A stretch of DNA of 64,000 nt from Uranotaenia lowii. Taxonomy: Eukaryota; Arthropoda; Insecta; Diptera; Culicidae. This document shows, in pieces, positions 48,962 to 60,944 of the stretch. A program made the translations under genes and the position numbers. The DNA is taken from assembly GCF_029784155.1 (NCBI RefSeq), contig NC_073691.1, positions 64,920,839 through 64,984,838 on the forward strand. Reading direction: 5' to 3'. Within the stretch, counting starts at the first letter, position 1; each line of letters opens with the position of its first letter. Under the pieces are notes generated by a model. It made no database searches, had not been told where the DNA came from, and worked only from the letters and a program-made list of their open reading frames with translations.

Positions 48962-51113
48962 ACTAGCTGACCCGATGTGCTTTGCTACACCTTTCAAAAA
49001 CAAATGATATTTTCAGAAATTATACAAATTTTTTTGTTTTGTTGGTATTGTTTTAAATTAAATTATAATATAATTCATAAGTAACCGCTATAAATTGAGA
49101 GCTGCAACTGGAGTTTCGAATTGTAACACAAAGATGTCTTAAACTTATTTCCTGAATCTTGATCTATAAATTTGTGTTGAAGATCTGATAATTTTAATCT
49201 GTTTCTTTAAATCTTCGCCTTGAAAAAGGAGGGACTCAAATTAATCGTACGCAAACAATCTGACTTATAAAATAAGGTTTTTTTTGTTGGCTTGCTATGT
49301 TCTGGATTTATGCTAAAAAACTGATAAGAGAGCCCCCCTGTCCTTCCCTTCACCCCCTGCTGAATGGGGTCGTGGTCTTGAATAATCATACACATTTTTT
49401 TCGAACCCTAAAATCCTCTCATTAAAATATAGTTCCATTGGTTGATAAATTTTTAAGCTTTACAACAAAATTTCTTCTCCTCTCTACACTGTAAAGCGTA
49501 AGGGTCTATAACAATCGTAGAAAAATATCTCGTAACCAAATACCTTTCCATGCCATATTTGTTTCCATTTGTTGACTTCGTTAGTATATGCTAACAAAAT
49601 TGTATTGGACTCACCTCCCTCCTCCTATGTACCTACTCACTGAAAGGAGGATGGTGTGTCAGATAATCATAGAATCATTGTCCATTTCTCGGATTTTGTA
49701 AAAAAAAGTTAAATGTAAGCCTTCCTCTTCCCTTCCCTTATTCCCAATTCTATCATCCCACTGCAAGAAAGGAATATTTTTTCCAATTATTGTTCAAGAA
49801 AGGAATTGTTTGACATAAAAAAAAATTCTCGTATTGAACTACTATCCCATGCTAAATTTGGTTTTATTTGCGTTGTAAATTCTTGAGCTATGCATAAACT
49901 TGAAAGGAAGTACCATCCCCTTTCCGTTCTCCCCATTGAATGGAGGGGTGAGAACTTCATATTAACAAAAGTATTTTTTGTACTCAAATACTGTTTGATA
50001 CCAAATTTTATTTCATTTGCTCTATTATTTCTCGAGTTATGCAAAAAAATTGTATGGAAGCCCCCCTTTCCCCCTTTTTATCTTTCCGCTGTAAAAAGTG
50101 GGGCTTCAATTTATAATAGGAACATTCCTCGTATCCAAATACTCTCACATGCCAAATTTGGTTCAATTTGCTCGATCAGCTCTCCAGTTATACTGAAAAT
50201 TGTAAGGGAGATCTCTTCTTCCCCTTTTCATCCACCTTTTTGAAGGAGTGAGGGATACCAAATATGCAAGAAGCATTTCTCGTACCCAAATATTGTTTCA
50301 TGCCAAATTTGGTTCCATTTGCTGTTGTAGTTATTGAGTTATGCAATAAAAATTCCCTCTCTTTTTCCTTTCTCCCTGGAAGAAGGAAGGGGTCTCAAAC
50401 AATCATTAGAACATGTCACGTTTCCAAATATCCGCCCATGCCAAATTCGGTTCCAATTGCTTGATTCGTTTTTGAGTTATGTAAAAAATCAAACAGAGGG
50501 CCTCTCCCCCCTTTATATCTCCCTACTGGAAAGAGGGAGGGGTCTCAAATAATCCTAGAAATATTTTTCCTATCCAAATACCTTCCCATGCCAAATTAGG
50601 TTCTATTTGCTTTATTAGTTTTTGAGTTATGTAAAATATGATAGAGACCCCTCCCCCTTTTAACTGCAAAGAGAGAGGGGTCTAAAATAATCATCAAAAT
50701 ATTACTCGTATCTAAATACCTTCCCATGCCAAATTAGGTTTGAAGGTTTGAATATCTTGATTAGTTTTCGAGTTATATGAAAAATTGTAAGATAGCCCCC
50801 CTCACCCCTTCCTATCATCCCACTGAGAGGAGGGAGGGGTACCTAATATAAATTGAAATATTCCCCGTTCCCAAATACCACCCCATGCCAAATTTGATAC
50901 CATTTGCTTGATTGGTTCTCGAGTTATGCAAAAATTTGTCTTTTGTTTGGAAGGCCCCTCCCCCCCTTCCTGTTAGGGGGAGGGGTTCCAAACCACAATA
51001 GGAACCTTCCCCGGCCTCCAGTACCCCCACCTACAAAGTCTCACGTAAATCGGTTCAGTAGTTTCTGAGTCTATAGGGAACAGACAGAAAGACAGACAGA
51101 CAGACAGAAATTC
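48962..51113 (+). repeat. Repeat element with nine or so degenerate units of about 140 bp
   Basis: It starts at ACTAGCTGACCCGATGTGC, a beginning widely seen in insect interspersed repeats. Units recur at about 49550, 49845, 50000, 50145, 50285, 50430, 50575, 50715 and 50875. Each has CCATGCCAAATTTGGTTCC, TTTGCTTGATTAGTT, GAGTTATGCAAAAA, a C-rich CCCCCTCCCCC block and GGAGGGAGGGGTC. It ends CGTAAATCGGTTCAGTAGTT, a (CAGA)n run (51082-51108) and AATTCATTTTT. No coding capacity. Confidence 0.75.
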
Positions 51114-51510
51114 ATTTTTGCCTTTCTAACAGAAAGGTTTGGTTATCGGTCGATTGGGGAGATCATTAATTATGGGTCTTAGACATACCTTTATAGGTAC
51201 CTATCGACTCAGCTCGACGAGTTCTGTTGATGTCCGTGGATTTGTATGTGCCATTTTAAAAATGTCAAGAACGTTTTTGCGAAACTGGGCTGCACAATTA
51301 AAATGATTTTAGTCTCAAAAGAATGCATTTTTTTTTCTACACAACCCTTTCAAAAACGGGAAAAAAACAAAATAGTTGAAACCGTTTTCTTTACCAAATA
51401 CATATCATACTTATTATGGCATAAAAAAAAGTTGCTAGTGGCGCCTCGAAGCAGCAGCACCAGCAATCATTTATAAATTAGAGATAATCAAAATAAAAAA
51501 TTAAAATTTA

Positions 51511-51582
51511 TTGACTCGGGAATCGAACCAAAAACCTTCAGATCCCAAGTCGCAAACGCTATCCAATAAACCATCGGCACGC
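51511..51582 (-). repeat. tRNA-like sequence in unit 1
   Basis: On the minus strand: GCCGATGGTTTATTGGATAG (A-box-like), then GGTTCGATTCCCGAGTCAA (B box). The acceptor stem does not pair, so it is a tRNA-derived relic or SINE head rather than a tRNA gene. Copies at 55959-56030 and 60385-60456. Confidence 0.6.
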
Positions 51583-51756
51583 TTGACTAAGAGTGGCTCA
51601 AACTCAAATAGGTAAAAGGCATTACTAAGACGCACCGTGGTCTGGGCAGCTTCTCAGTCTGCTGGGGCGAATACGGCAACAGTGTTTATATCTTACACTT
51701 CTTGCTTTTCAATGCAGCAAATGGCGGATGGGCGTTTCCTTCAGAGTCCGCCATGC

Positions 51757-51800
51757 CTATAGACACTATAATTTCATATATGAAATTATAGTGTCTATAG
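51757..51800. repeat. Perfect 44-bp palindrome, unit 1
   Basis: Two 22-bp arms without a spacer, starting CTATAGACACTATAATTTC and meeting at CATATATG. It is flanked by CCATGC on each side. The same perfect palindrome is at 56205-56248 and 60631-60674. Confidence 0.97.
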
Positions 51801-52074
51801 CCATGCCGGGTGGCAACAAAATGCAGAGCCGTACAGAAAACTGCGTTGGGGGGAATTTATATGAAGATTTTATGACCCTCGTTTTTTTTACCCGTGTTGA
51901 AGAATGAATTTATGTTTTTTTTTTCATTTCTACATACTCATACATAATTTAGATTCAATTTCAGATGCAGAATTCAGATTCAGTTTTCAAATTCAGGATA
52001 CAGGTTTAGGAATTAAAATTCAGGATTCAGAATTCAGAATTCAAAATTCAGATTCAGAACTCATATTCAGATTC

Positions 52075-53215
52075 AGAATTCAGATTCAGAATTCAGATTC
52101 AGAATTCAGATTCAGAATTCAGATTCAGAATTCAGATTCAGAATTCAGATTCAGAATTCAGATTCAGAATTCAGATTCAGAATTCAGATTCAGAATTCAG
52201 AATTCAGATTCAGAATTCAGATTCAGAATTCAGATTCAGAATTCAGATTCAGAATTCAGATTCAGAATTCAGATTCAGAATTCAGATTCAGAATTCAGAT
52301 TCAGAATTCAGATTCAGAATTCAGATTCAGAATTCAGATTCAGAATTCAGATTCAGAATTCAGATTCAGAATTCAGATTCAGAATTCAGATTCAGAATTC
52401 AGATTCAGAATTCAGATTCAGAATTCAGATTCAGAATTCAGATTCAGAATTCAGATTCAGAATTCAGATTCAGAATTCAGATTCAGAATTCAGATTCAGA
52501 ATTCAGATTCAGAATTCAGATTCAGAATTCAGATTCAGAATTCAGATTCAGAATTCAGATTCAGAATTCAGATTCAGAATTCAGATTCAGAATTCAGATT
52601 CAGAATTCAGATTCAGAATTCAGATTCAGAATTCAGATTCAGAATTCAGATTCAGAATTCAGATTCAGAATTCAGATTCAGAATTCAGATTCAGAATTCA
52701 GATTCAGAATTCAGATTCAGAATTCAGATTCAGAATTCAGATTCAGAATTCAGATTCAGAATTCAGATTCAGAATTCAGATTCAGAATTCAGATTCAGAA
52801 TTCAGATTCAGAATTCAGATTCAGAATTCAGATTCAGAATTCAGATTCAGAATTCAGATTCAGAATTCAGATTCAGAATTCAGATTCAGAATTCAGATTC
52901 AGAATTCAGATTCAGAATTCAGATTCAGAATTCAGATTCAGAATTCAGATTCAGAATTCAGATTCAGAATTCAGATTCAGAATTCAGATTCAGAATTCAG
53001 ATTCAGAATTCAGATTCAGAATTCAGATTCAGAATTCAGATTCAGAATTCAGATTCAGAATTCAGATTCAGAATTCAGATTCAGAATTCAGATTCAGAAT
53101 TCAGATTCAGAATTCAGATTCAGAATTCAGATTCAGAATTCAGATTCAGAATTCAGATTCAGAATTCAGAATTCAGATTCAGATTCAGAATTCAGATTCA
53201 GAATTCAGATTCAGA
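52075..53215 (+). repeat. 13-bp satellite array A, unit 1
   Basis: About 1.1 kb of the 13-mer GAATTCAGATTCA (roughly 85-90 copies). Every monomer holds an EcoRI site. Rare variants lose part of a monomer (GAATTCAGAATTCAG near 52196 and 53165). The edges decay into related AT-rich words. Confidence 0.97.
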
Positions 53216-53934
53216 CTCCGAATTGAGATTCAGAATTCAGATTCAGAATTCAGATTCAGAATTCAGAGTCAGAATTCAGATTCAAAATTCAGAGTCAGAA
53301 TTAAAATTCAGAATTTAGATTCAGAATTCAAATTCAGGGATCAGAATTCAGATTCAAAATTTAGATTCAGAATTCAGATTCAAAATAATGTAGATTCAGA
53401 ATTCAGATTTAGATTTCAGATTCAGGATTCAGATTCAGAATTCAATTTTTGTAAATTTTTTTTCGGCATATCGGTGAAAAATTTAGATTCATGGAGAAAG
53501 AATATCAGAATTGTAAATTAATGAAGATGTTGCGAAGTAAAGTATGTACGTTAAAAAGTTTTCCTTGCAAAAATGTTCTTTCACACTTTTCATCATCCGT
53601 AAATTTTCTCCTCACTTTTCTACCCATCTTTATCAATTTTCAATTCTGAAATTGTTTCTCCCAGAATACTAATTTTCACAGTTTTTGATAAATTTGCGAT
53701 GACTTAAAGATCATTACGCATGAAAACACGATTTTGTATTGTGAAAACTTTTTTTCACAATTTTTCTGAAATTAAGGGTGCTGCATACTTTTAGGGGTAA
53801 AACCAAACTACTAAAAGTTGTAAAATCCGAAATCATAAAAAAAAAATTTTGGATGAAGAAATTTCAATTTTGACAAACGCGTGATGCAAAACAAACATAT
53901 TCCAGCAAATGAAAATGAGATTTACAAGATTAAG

Positions 53935-54520
53935 AATTCAGATTCTGAATTCAGATTCAGAATCCAGATTCAGAATTCAGATTCAGAATTTAGATTCAGA
54001 TTCAGAATTCAGATTCAGAATTCAGATTCAGAATTCAGATTCAGAATTCAGATTCAGAATTCAGATTCAGAATTCAGATTCAGAATTCAGATTCAGAATT
54101 CAGATTCAGAATTCAGATTCAGAATTCAGATTCAGAATTCAGATTCAGAATTCAGATTCAGAATTCAGATTCAGAATTCAGATGCAGAATTCAGATTCAG
54201 AATTCAGATTCAGAATTCAGATTCAGAATTCAGATTCAGAATTCAGATTCAGAATTCAGATTCAGAATTCAGATTCAGAATTCAGATTCAGAATTCAGAT
54301 TCAGAATTCAGATTCAGAATTCAGATTCAGAATTCAGATTCAGAATTCAGATTCAGAATTCAGATTCAGAATTCAGATTCAGAATTCAGATTCAGAATTC
54401 AGATTCAGAATTCAGATTCAGAATTCAGATTCAGAATTCAGATTCAGAATTCAGATTCAGAATTCAGATTCGGAATTCAGATTCAGAATTTAGATTCAGA
54501 TTCAGAATTCAGATTCAGAA
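53935..54520 (+). repeat. 13-bp satellite array B, unit 1
   Basis: About 45 copies of the same 13-mer. A diagnostic variant CAGATGCAG is at about 54179-54187 and CGGAATTC near 54471. The preceding edge starts AAGATTAAGAATTCAGATTC. Confidence 0.97.
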
Positions 54521-54887
54521 TACAAATTCAGAATTCACAATCAGAATTAAGATTTAGAATTCAGATTCAGAATTCAGATTTTTGTAAATTTATTTTCAGC
54601 ATATCGGTGAAAATTTAGATTCTTGGAGAAAGAATATCGGAATTGAAAATTTATTATGATTGATGTTGCGGGGTAAAGTATGGTGTGCGTTTATAAGTTT
54701 TCCTTGCAAAAATGTTCTTTTGCGCTTTTCTCTTCATTTTTCTATTCATCTTTATCAGATTCAGAATTCAGATTCAGAATCCAGAAAAAGAATTCAGATT
54801 CAGATTTAGAATCCAGATTCCAGATTCAGATACAGAATTCAGATACAGAATACAGATTTAGAATTTAGATTCAGAATTCAAATTAGG

Positions 54888-54985
54888 AATTCAAAATTCA
54901 AAATTCAAAATTCAGAATTTTGAATTTTGAATTCAGAATTCAGAATCCAGAATTCAGAATTCTGAATTCTGAATTCTAAATTCTT
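54888..54985. repeat. Satellite orientation switch, hairpin-prone block (unit 1)
   Basis: GAATTCAAAATTCAAAATTC runs into GAATTTTGAATTTTGAATTC, then AGAATTCAGAATTC runs into GAATTCTGAATTCTGAATTC: two back-to-back inverted satellite-like blocks. Copies at 59311-59408 and 63676-63773. Confidence 0.8.
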
Positions 54986-55389
54986 AATTCTAAAATCTTA
55001 ATTCTGAATTTGAATTCAGAATTCAGATTCATAATTCATATTCTGAGTTCAGATTCAGAATTCAGATTGAGAATTCAGATTTAGAATTCTGATTAAGAAT
55101 TCGGATTAAAGATCAACCTGGAATTTGAAATTGGAAATTATATTCAAATATTAGACTAAGTGTTGTAACTCAAAATTCAAACTTTAGAATCAGAATAAGA
55201 TTTCAGATTTAGTTTCCAGAATGAGATTAATCATTTAATAGTCATATTACTTTCCCCTCCTTTTGTGAGAATTTTTTCTTTTATGCATGGTTGAGCTCTA
55301 AAAAAGGTATCATGCTAGGCCACGTGTTACGGCTATCCATCAATATTGTAGTTGGTTTTACTTATTCAGTAAAAAAAGCATAAAAAAAC

Positions 55390-55454
55390 AGTAAGATTCG
55401 AACCGTGACCAGCATCGTGAAAGTTCTGGTTGCTACCACGGTACCATTTCAGCG
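55390..55454 (-). repeat. Second tRNA-like sequence, end of unit 1
   Basis: On the minus strand: CGCTGAAATGGTACCGTGG and the B box GGTTCGAATCTTAC. The stem pairing is poor. A copy at 59815-59879 ends unit 2. Confidence 0.55.
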
Positions 55455-55958
55455 TGATATAAGTTTTGGAAATTCAACTGTTTAAATACCATTCTTTCCA
55501 TACATAAAATGAACTCCTTACATACCAGTTCGCTTTTCCCCAAAAAACGTACTATGCATCATTTTTGCCTTTCTAACAGAAAGGTTTGGTTATCGGTCGA
55601 TTGGGGAGATCATTAATTATGGGTCTTAGACATACCTTTATAGGTACCTATCGACTCAGCTCGACGAGTTCTGTTGATGTCCGTGGATTTGTATGTGCCA
55701 TTTTAAAAATGTCAAGAACGTTTTTGCGAAACTGGGCTGCACAATTAAAATGATTTTAGTCTCAAAAGAATGCATTTTTTTTTCTACACAACCCTTTCAA
55801 AAACGGGAAAAAAAACAAAATAGTTGAAACCGTTTTCTTTACCAAATACATATCATACTTATTATGGCATAAAAAAAAGTTGCTAGTGGCGCCTCGAAGC
55901 AGCAGCACCAGCAATCATTTATAAATTAGAGATAATCAAAATAAAAAATTAAAATTTA

Positions 55959-56030
55959 TTGACTCGGGAATCGAACCAAAAACCTTCAGATCCCAAGTCG
56001 CAAACGCTATCCAATAAACCATCGGCACGC
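55959..56030 (-). repeat. tRNA-like sequence in unit 2
   Basis: Copy of 51511-51582 with the same boxes. Confidence 0.6.
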
Positions 56031-56204
56031 TTGACTAAGAGTGGCTCAAACTCAAATAGGTAAAAGGCATTACTAAGACGCACCGTGGTCTGGGCAGTTT
56101 CTCAGTCTGCTGGGGCGAATACGGCAACAGTGTTTATATCTTACACTTCTTGCTTTTCAATGCAGCAAATGGCGGATGGGCGTTTCCTTCAGAGTCCGCC
56201 ATGC

Positions 56205-56248
56205 CTATAGACACTATAATTTCATATATGAAATTATAGTGTCTATAG
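56205..56248. repeat. Perfect 44-bp palindrome, unit 2
   Basis: Identical to the unit 1 palindrome, with no mismatch between arms. Confidence 0.97.
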
Positions 56249-56520
56249 CCATGCCGGGTGGCAACAAAATGCAGAGCCGTACAGAAAACTGCGTTGGGGG
56301 GAATTTATATGAAGATTTTATGACCCTCGTTTTTTTTACCCGTGTTGAAGAATGAATTTATGTTTTTTTTTTCATTTCTACATACTCATACATAATTTAG
56401 ATTCAATTTCAGATGCAGCATTCAGATTCAGTTTTCAAATTCAGGATACAGGTTTAGGAATTAAAATTCAGGATTCAGAATTCAGAATTCAAAATTCAGA
56501 TTCAGAACTCATATTCAGAT

Positions 56521-57612
56521 TCAGAATTCAGATTCAGAATTCAGATTCAGAATTCAGATTCAGAATTCAGATTCAGAATTCAGATTCAGAATTCAGATTC
56601 AGAATTCAGATTCAGAATTCAGATTCAGAATTCAGATTCAGAATTCAGATTCAGAATTCAGATTCAGAATTCAGATTCAGAATTCAGATTCAGAATTCAG
56701 ATTCAGAATTCAGATTCAGAATTCAGATTCAGAATTCAGATTCAGAATTCAGATTCAGAAATCAGATTCAGAATTCAGATTCAGAATTCAGATTCAGAAT
56801 TCAGATTCAGAATTCAGAATTCAGATTCAGAATTCAGATTCAGAATTCAGATTCAGAATTCAGATTCAGAATTCAGATTCAGAATTCAGATTCAGAATTC
56901 AGATTCAGAATTCAGAATTCAGATTCAGAATTCAGATTTCAGATTCAGAATTCAGATTCAGAATTCAGATTCAGAATTCAGATTCAGAATTCAGATTCAG
57001 AATTCAGATTCAGAATTCAGATTCAGAATTCAGATTCAGAATTCAGATTCAGAATTCAGATTCAGAATTCAGATTCAGAATTCAGATTCAGAATTCAGAT
57101 TCAGAATTCAGATTCAGAATTCAGATTCAGAATTCAGATTCAGAATTCAAATTCAGAATTCAGATTCAGAATTCAGATTCAGAATTCAGATTCAGAATTC
57201 AGATTCAGAATTCAGATTCAGAATTCAGATTCAGAATTCAGATTCAGAATTCAGATTCAGAATTCAGATTCAGAATTCAGATTCAGAATTCAGATTCAGA
57301 ATTCAGATTCAGAATTCAGATTCAGAATTCAGATTCAGAATTCAGATTCAGAATTCAGATTCAGAATTCAGATTCAGAATTCAGATTCAGAATTCAGATT
57401 CAGAATTCAGATTCAGAATTCAGATTCAGAATTCAGATTCAGAATTCAGATTCAGAATTCAGATTCAGAATTCAGATTCAGAATTCAGATTCAGAATTCA
57501 GATTCAGAATTCAGATTCAGAATTCAGATTCAGAATTCAGATTCAGAATTCAGATTCAGAATTCAGATTCAGAATTCAGAATTCAGATTCAGATTCAGAA
57601 TTCAGATTCAGA
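56521..57612 (+). repeat. 13-bp satellite array A, unit 2
   Basis: Same 13-mer, with more variants than unit 1: GAAATCAG near 56759, short monomers near 56815 and 56905, and AATTCAAATTC near 57147. Confidence 0.97.
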
Positions 57613-58344
57613 CTCCGAATTGAGATTCAGAATTCAGATTCAGAATTCAGATTCAGAATTCAGATTCAGAATTCAGAGTCAGAATTCAGATTCAAAATTC
57701 AGAGTCAGAATTAAAATTCAGAATTTAGATTCAGAATTCAAATTCAGGGATCAGAATTCAGATTCAAAATTTAGATTCAGAATTCAGATTCAAAATAATG
57801 TAGATTCAGAATTCAGATTTAGATTTCAGATTCAGGATTCAGATTCAGAATTCAATTTTTGTAAATTTTTTTTCGGCATATCGGTGAAAAATTTAGATTC
57901 ATGGAGAAAGAATATCAGAATTGTAAATTAATGAAGATGTTGCGAAGTAAAGTATGGTGTACGTTAATAAGTTTTCCTTGCAAAAATGTTCTTTCACACT
58001 TTTCATCATCCGTAAATTTTCTCCTCACTTTTCTACCCATCTTTATCAATTTTCAATTCTGAAATTGTTTCTCCCAGAATACTAATTTTCACAGTTTTTG
58101 ATAAATTTGCGATGACTTAAAGATCATTACGCATGAAAACACGATTTTGTATTGTGAAAACTTTTTTTCACAATTTTTCTGAAATTAAGGGTGCTGCATA
58201 CTTTTAGGGGTAAAACCAAACTACTAAAAGTTGTAAAATCCGAAATCATAAAAAAAAGTTTTGGATGAAGAAATTTCAATTTTGACAAACGCGTGATGCA
58301 AAACAAACATATTCCAGCAAATGAAAATGAGATTTACAAGATTA

Positions 58345-58935
58345 AGAATTCAGATTCTGAATTCAGATTCAGAATCCAGATTCAGAATTCAGATTCAGAA
58401 TTCAGATTCAGAATTCAGATTCAGAATTCAGATTCAGAATTTAGATTCAGATTCAGAATTCAGATTCAGAATTCAGATTCAGAATTCAGATTCAGAATTC
58501 AGATTCAGAATTCAGATTCAGAATTCAGATTCAGAATTCAGATTCAGAATTCAGATTCAGAATTCAGATTCAGAATTCAGATTCAGAATTCAGATTCAGA
58601 ATTCAGATTCAGAATTCAGATTCAGAATTCAGATGCAGAATTCAGATTCAGAATTCAGATTCAGAATTCAGATTCAGAATTCAGATTCAGAATTCAGATT
58701 CAGAATTCAGATTCAGAATTCAGATTCAGAATTCAGATTCAGAATTCAGATTCAGAATTCAGATTCAGAATTCAGATTCAGAATTCAGATTCAGAATTCA
58801 GATTCAGAATTCAGATTCAGAATTCAGATTCAGAATTCAGATTCAGAATTCAGATTCAGAATTCAGATTCAGAATTCAGATTCAGAATTCAGATTCGGAA
58901 TTCAGATTCAGAATTTAGATTCAGATTCAGAATTC
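58345..58935 (+). repeat. 13-bp satellite array B, unit 2
   Basis: Same 13-mer; the CAGATGCAG variant near 58632 and the CGGAATTC variant near 58896 are shared with units 1 and 3. Confidence 0.97.
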
Positions 58936-59814
58936 AGATTCAGAATACAAATTCAGAATTCACAATCAGAATTAAGATTTAGAATTCAGATTCAGAATTC
59001 AGATTTTTGTAAATTTATTTTCAGCATATCGGTGAAAATTTAGATTCTTGGAGAAAGAATATCGGAATTGAAAATTTATTATGATTGATGTTGCGGGGTA
59101 AAGTATGGTGTGCGTTTATAAGTTTTCCTTGCAAAAATGTTCTTTTGCGCTTTTCTCTTCATTTTTCTATTCATCTTTATCAGATTCAGAATTCAGATTC
59201 AGAATCCAGAAAAAGAATTCAGATTCAGATTTAGAATCCAGATTCCAGATTCAGATACAGAATTCAGATACAGAATACAGATTTAGAATTTAGATTCAGA
59301 ATTCAAATTAGGAATTCAAAATTCAAAATTCAAAATTCAGAATTTTGAATTTTGAATTCAGAATTCAGAATCCAGAATTCAGAATTCTGAATTCTGAATT
59401 CTAAATTCTTAATTCTAAAATCTTAATTCTGAATTTGAATTCAGAATTCAGATTCATAATTCATATTCTGAGTTCAGATTCAGAATTCAGATTGAGAATT
59501 CAGATTTAGAATTCTGATTAAGAATTCGGATTAAAGATCAACCTGGAATTTGAAATTGGAAATTATATTCAAATATTAGACTAAGTGTTGTAACTCAAAA
59601 TTCAAACTTTAGAATCAGAATAAGATTTCAGATTTAGTTTCCAGAATGAGATTAATCATTTAATAGTCATATTACTTTCCCCTCCTTTTGTGAGAATTTT
59701 TTCTTTTATGCATGGTTGAGCTCTAAAAAAGGTATCATGCTAGGCCACGTGTTACGGCTATCCATCAATATTGTAGTTGGTTTTACTTATTCAGTAAAAA
59801 AAGCATAAAAAAAC

Positions 59815-59879
59815 AGTAAGATTCGAACCGTGACCAGCATCGTGAAAGTTCTGGTTGCTACCACGGTACCATTTCAGCG
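59815..59879 (-). repeat. Second tRNA-like sequence, end of unit 2
   Basis: Copy of 55390-55454 with the same boxes. Confidence 0.55.
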
Positions 59880-60384
59880 TGATATAAGTTTTGGAAATTC
59901 AACTGTTTAAATACCATTCTTTCCATACATAAAATGAACTCCTTACATACCAGTTCGCTTTTCCCCAAAAAAACGTACTATGCATCATTTTTGCCTTTCT
60001 AACAGAAAGGTTTGGTTATCGGTCGATTGGGGAGATCATTAATTATGGGTCTTAGACATACCTTTATAGGTACCTATCGACTCAGCTCGACGAGTTCTGT
60101 TGATGTCCGTGGATTTGTATGTGCCATTTTAAAAATGTCAAGAACGTTTTTGCGAAACTGGGCTGCACAATTAAAATGATTTTAGTCTCAAAAGAATGCA
60201 TTTTTTTTTCTACACAACCCTTTCAAAAACGGGAAAAAAACAAAATAGTTGAAACCGTTTTCTTTACCAAATACATATCATACTTATTATGGCATAAAAA
60301 AAAAGTTGCTAGTGGCGCCTCGAAGCAGCAGCACCAGCAATCATTTATAAATTAGAGATAATCAAAATAAAAAATTAAAATTTA

Positions 60385-60456
60385 TTGACTCGGGAATCGA
60401 ACCAAAAACCTTCAGATCCCAAGTCGCAAACGCTATCCAATAAACCATCGGCACGC
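60385..60456 (-). repeat. tRNA-like sequence in unit 3
   Basis: Copy of 51511-51582 with the same boxes. Confidence 0.6.
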
Positions 60457-60630
60457 TTGACTAAGAGTGGCTCAAACTCAAATAGGTAAAAGGCATTACT
60501 AAGACGCACCGTGGTCTGGGCAGCTTCTCAGTCTGCTGGGGCGAATACGGCAACAGTGTTTATATCTTACACTTCTTGCTTTTCAATGCAGCAAATGGCG
60601 GATGGGCGTTTCCTTCAGAGTCCGCCATGC

Positions 60631-60674
60631 CTATAGACACTATAATTTCATATATGAAATTATAGTGTCTATAG
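60631..60674. repeat. Perfect 44-bp palindrome, unit 3
   Basis: Identical to the unit 1 palindrome, with no mismatch between arms. Confidence 0.97.
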
Positions 60675-60944
60675 CCATGCCGGGTGGCAACAAAATGCAG
60701 AGCCGTACAGAAAACTGCGTTGGGGGGAATTTATATGAAGATTTTATGACCCTCGTTTTTTTTACCCGTGTTGAAGAATGAATTTATGTTTTTTTTTTCA
60801 TTTCTACATACTCATACATAATTTAGATTCAATTTCAGATGCAGAATTCAGATTCAGTTTTCAAATTCAGGATACAGGTTTAGGAATTAAAATTCAGGAT
60901 TCAGAATTCAGAATTCAAAATTCAGATTCAGAACTCATATTCAG

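Larger units (their letters stand above)
51114..55560 (+). repeat. Tandem 4.4-kb unit 1
   Basis: First of three direct copies. Order within the unit: GCCTTTCTAACAGAAAGG start, tRNA-like block, 44-bp palindrome, satellite array A, 0.5-kb spacer, array B, degenerate satellite with orientation switch, second tRNA-like block. The spacing to the start of unit 2 is 4447 bp. The sequence before the unit is the 48962-51113 element, not another unit. Confidence 0.95.
55561..59986 (+). repeat. Tandem 4.4-kb unit 2
   Basis: Same order as unit 1, length 4426 bp. Differences by eye are satellite copy number, short indels in A-runs and scattered substitutions (for example GCAGTTTCTCAG against GCAGCTTCTCAG). 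Confidence 0.95.
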
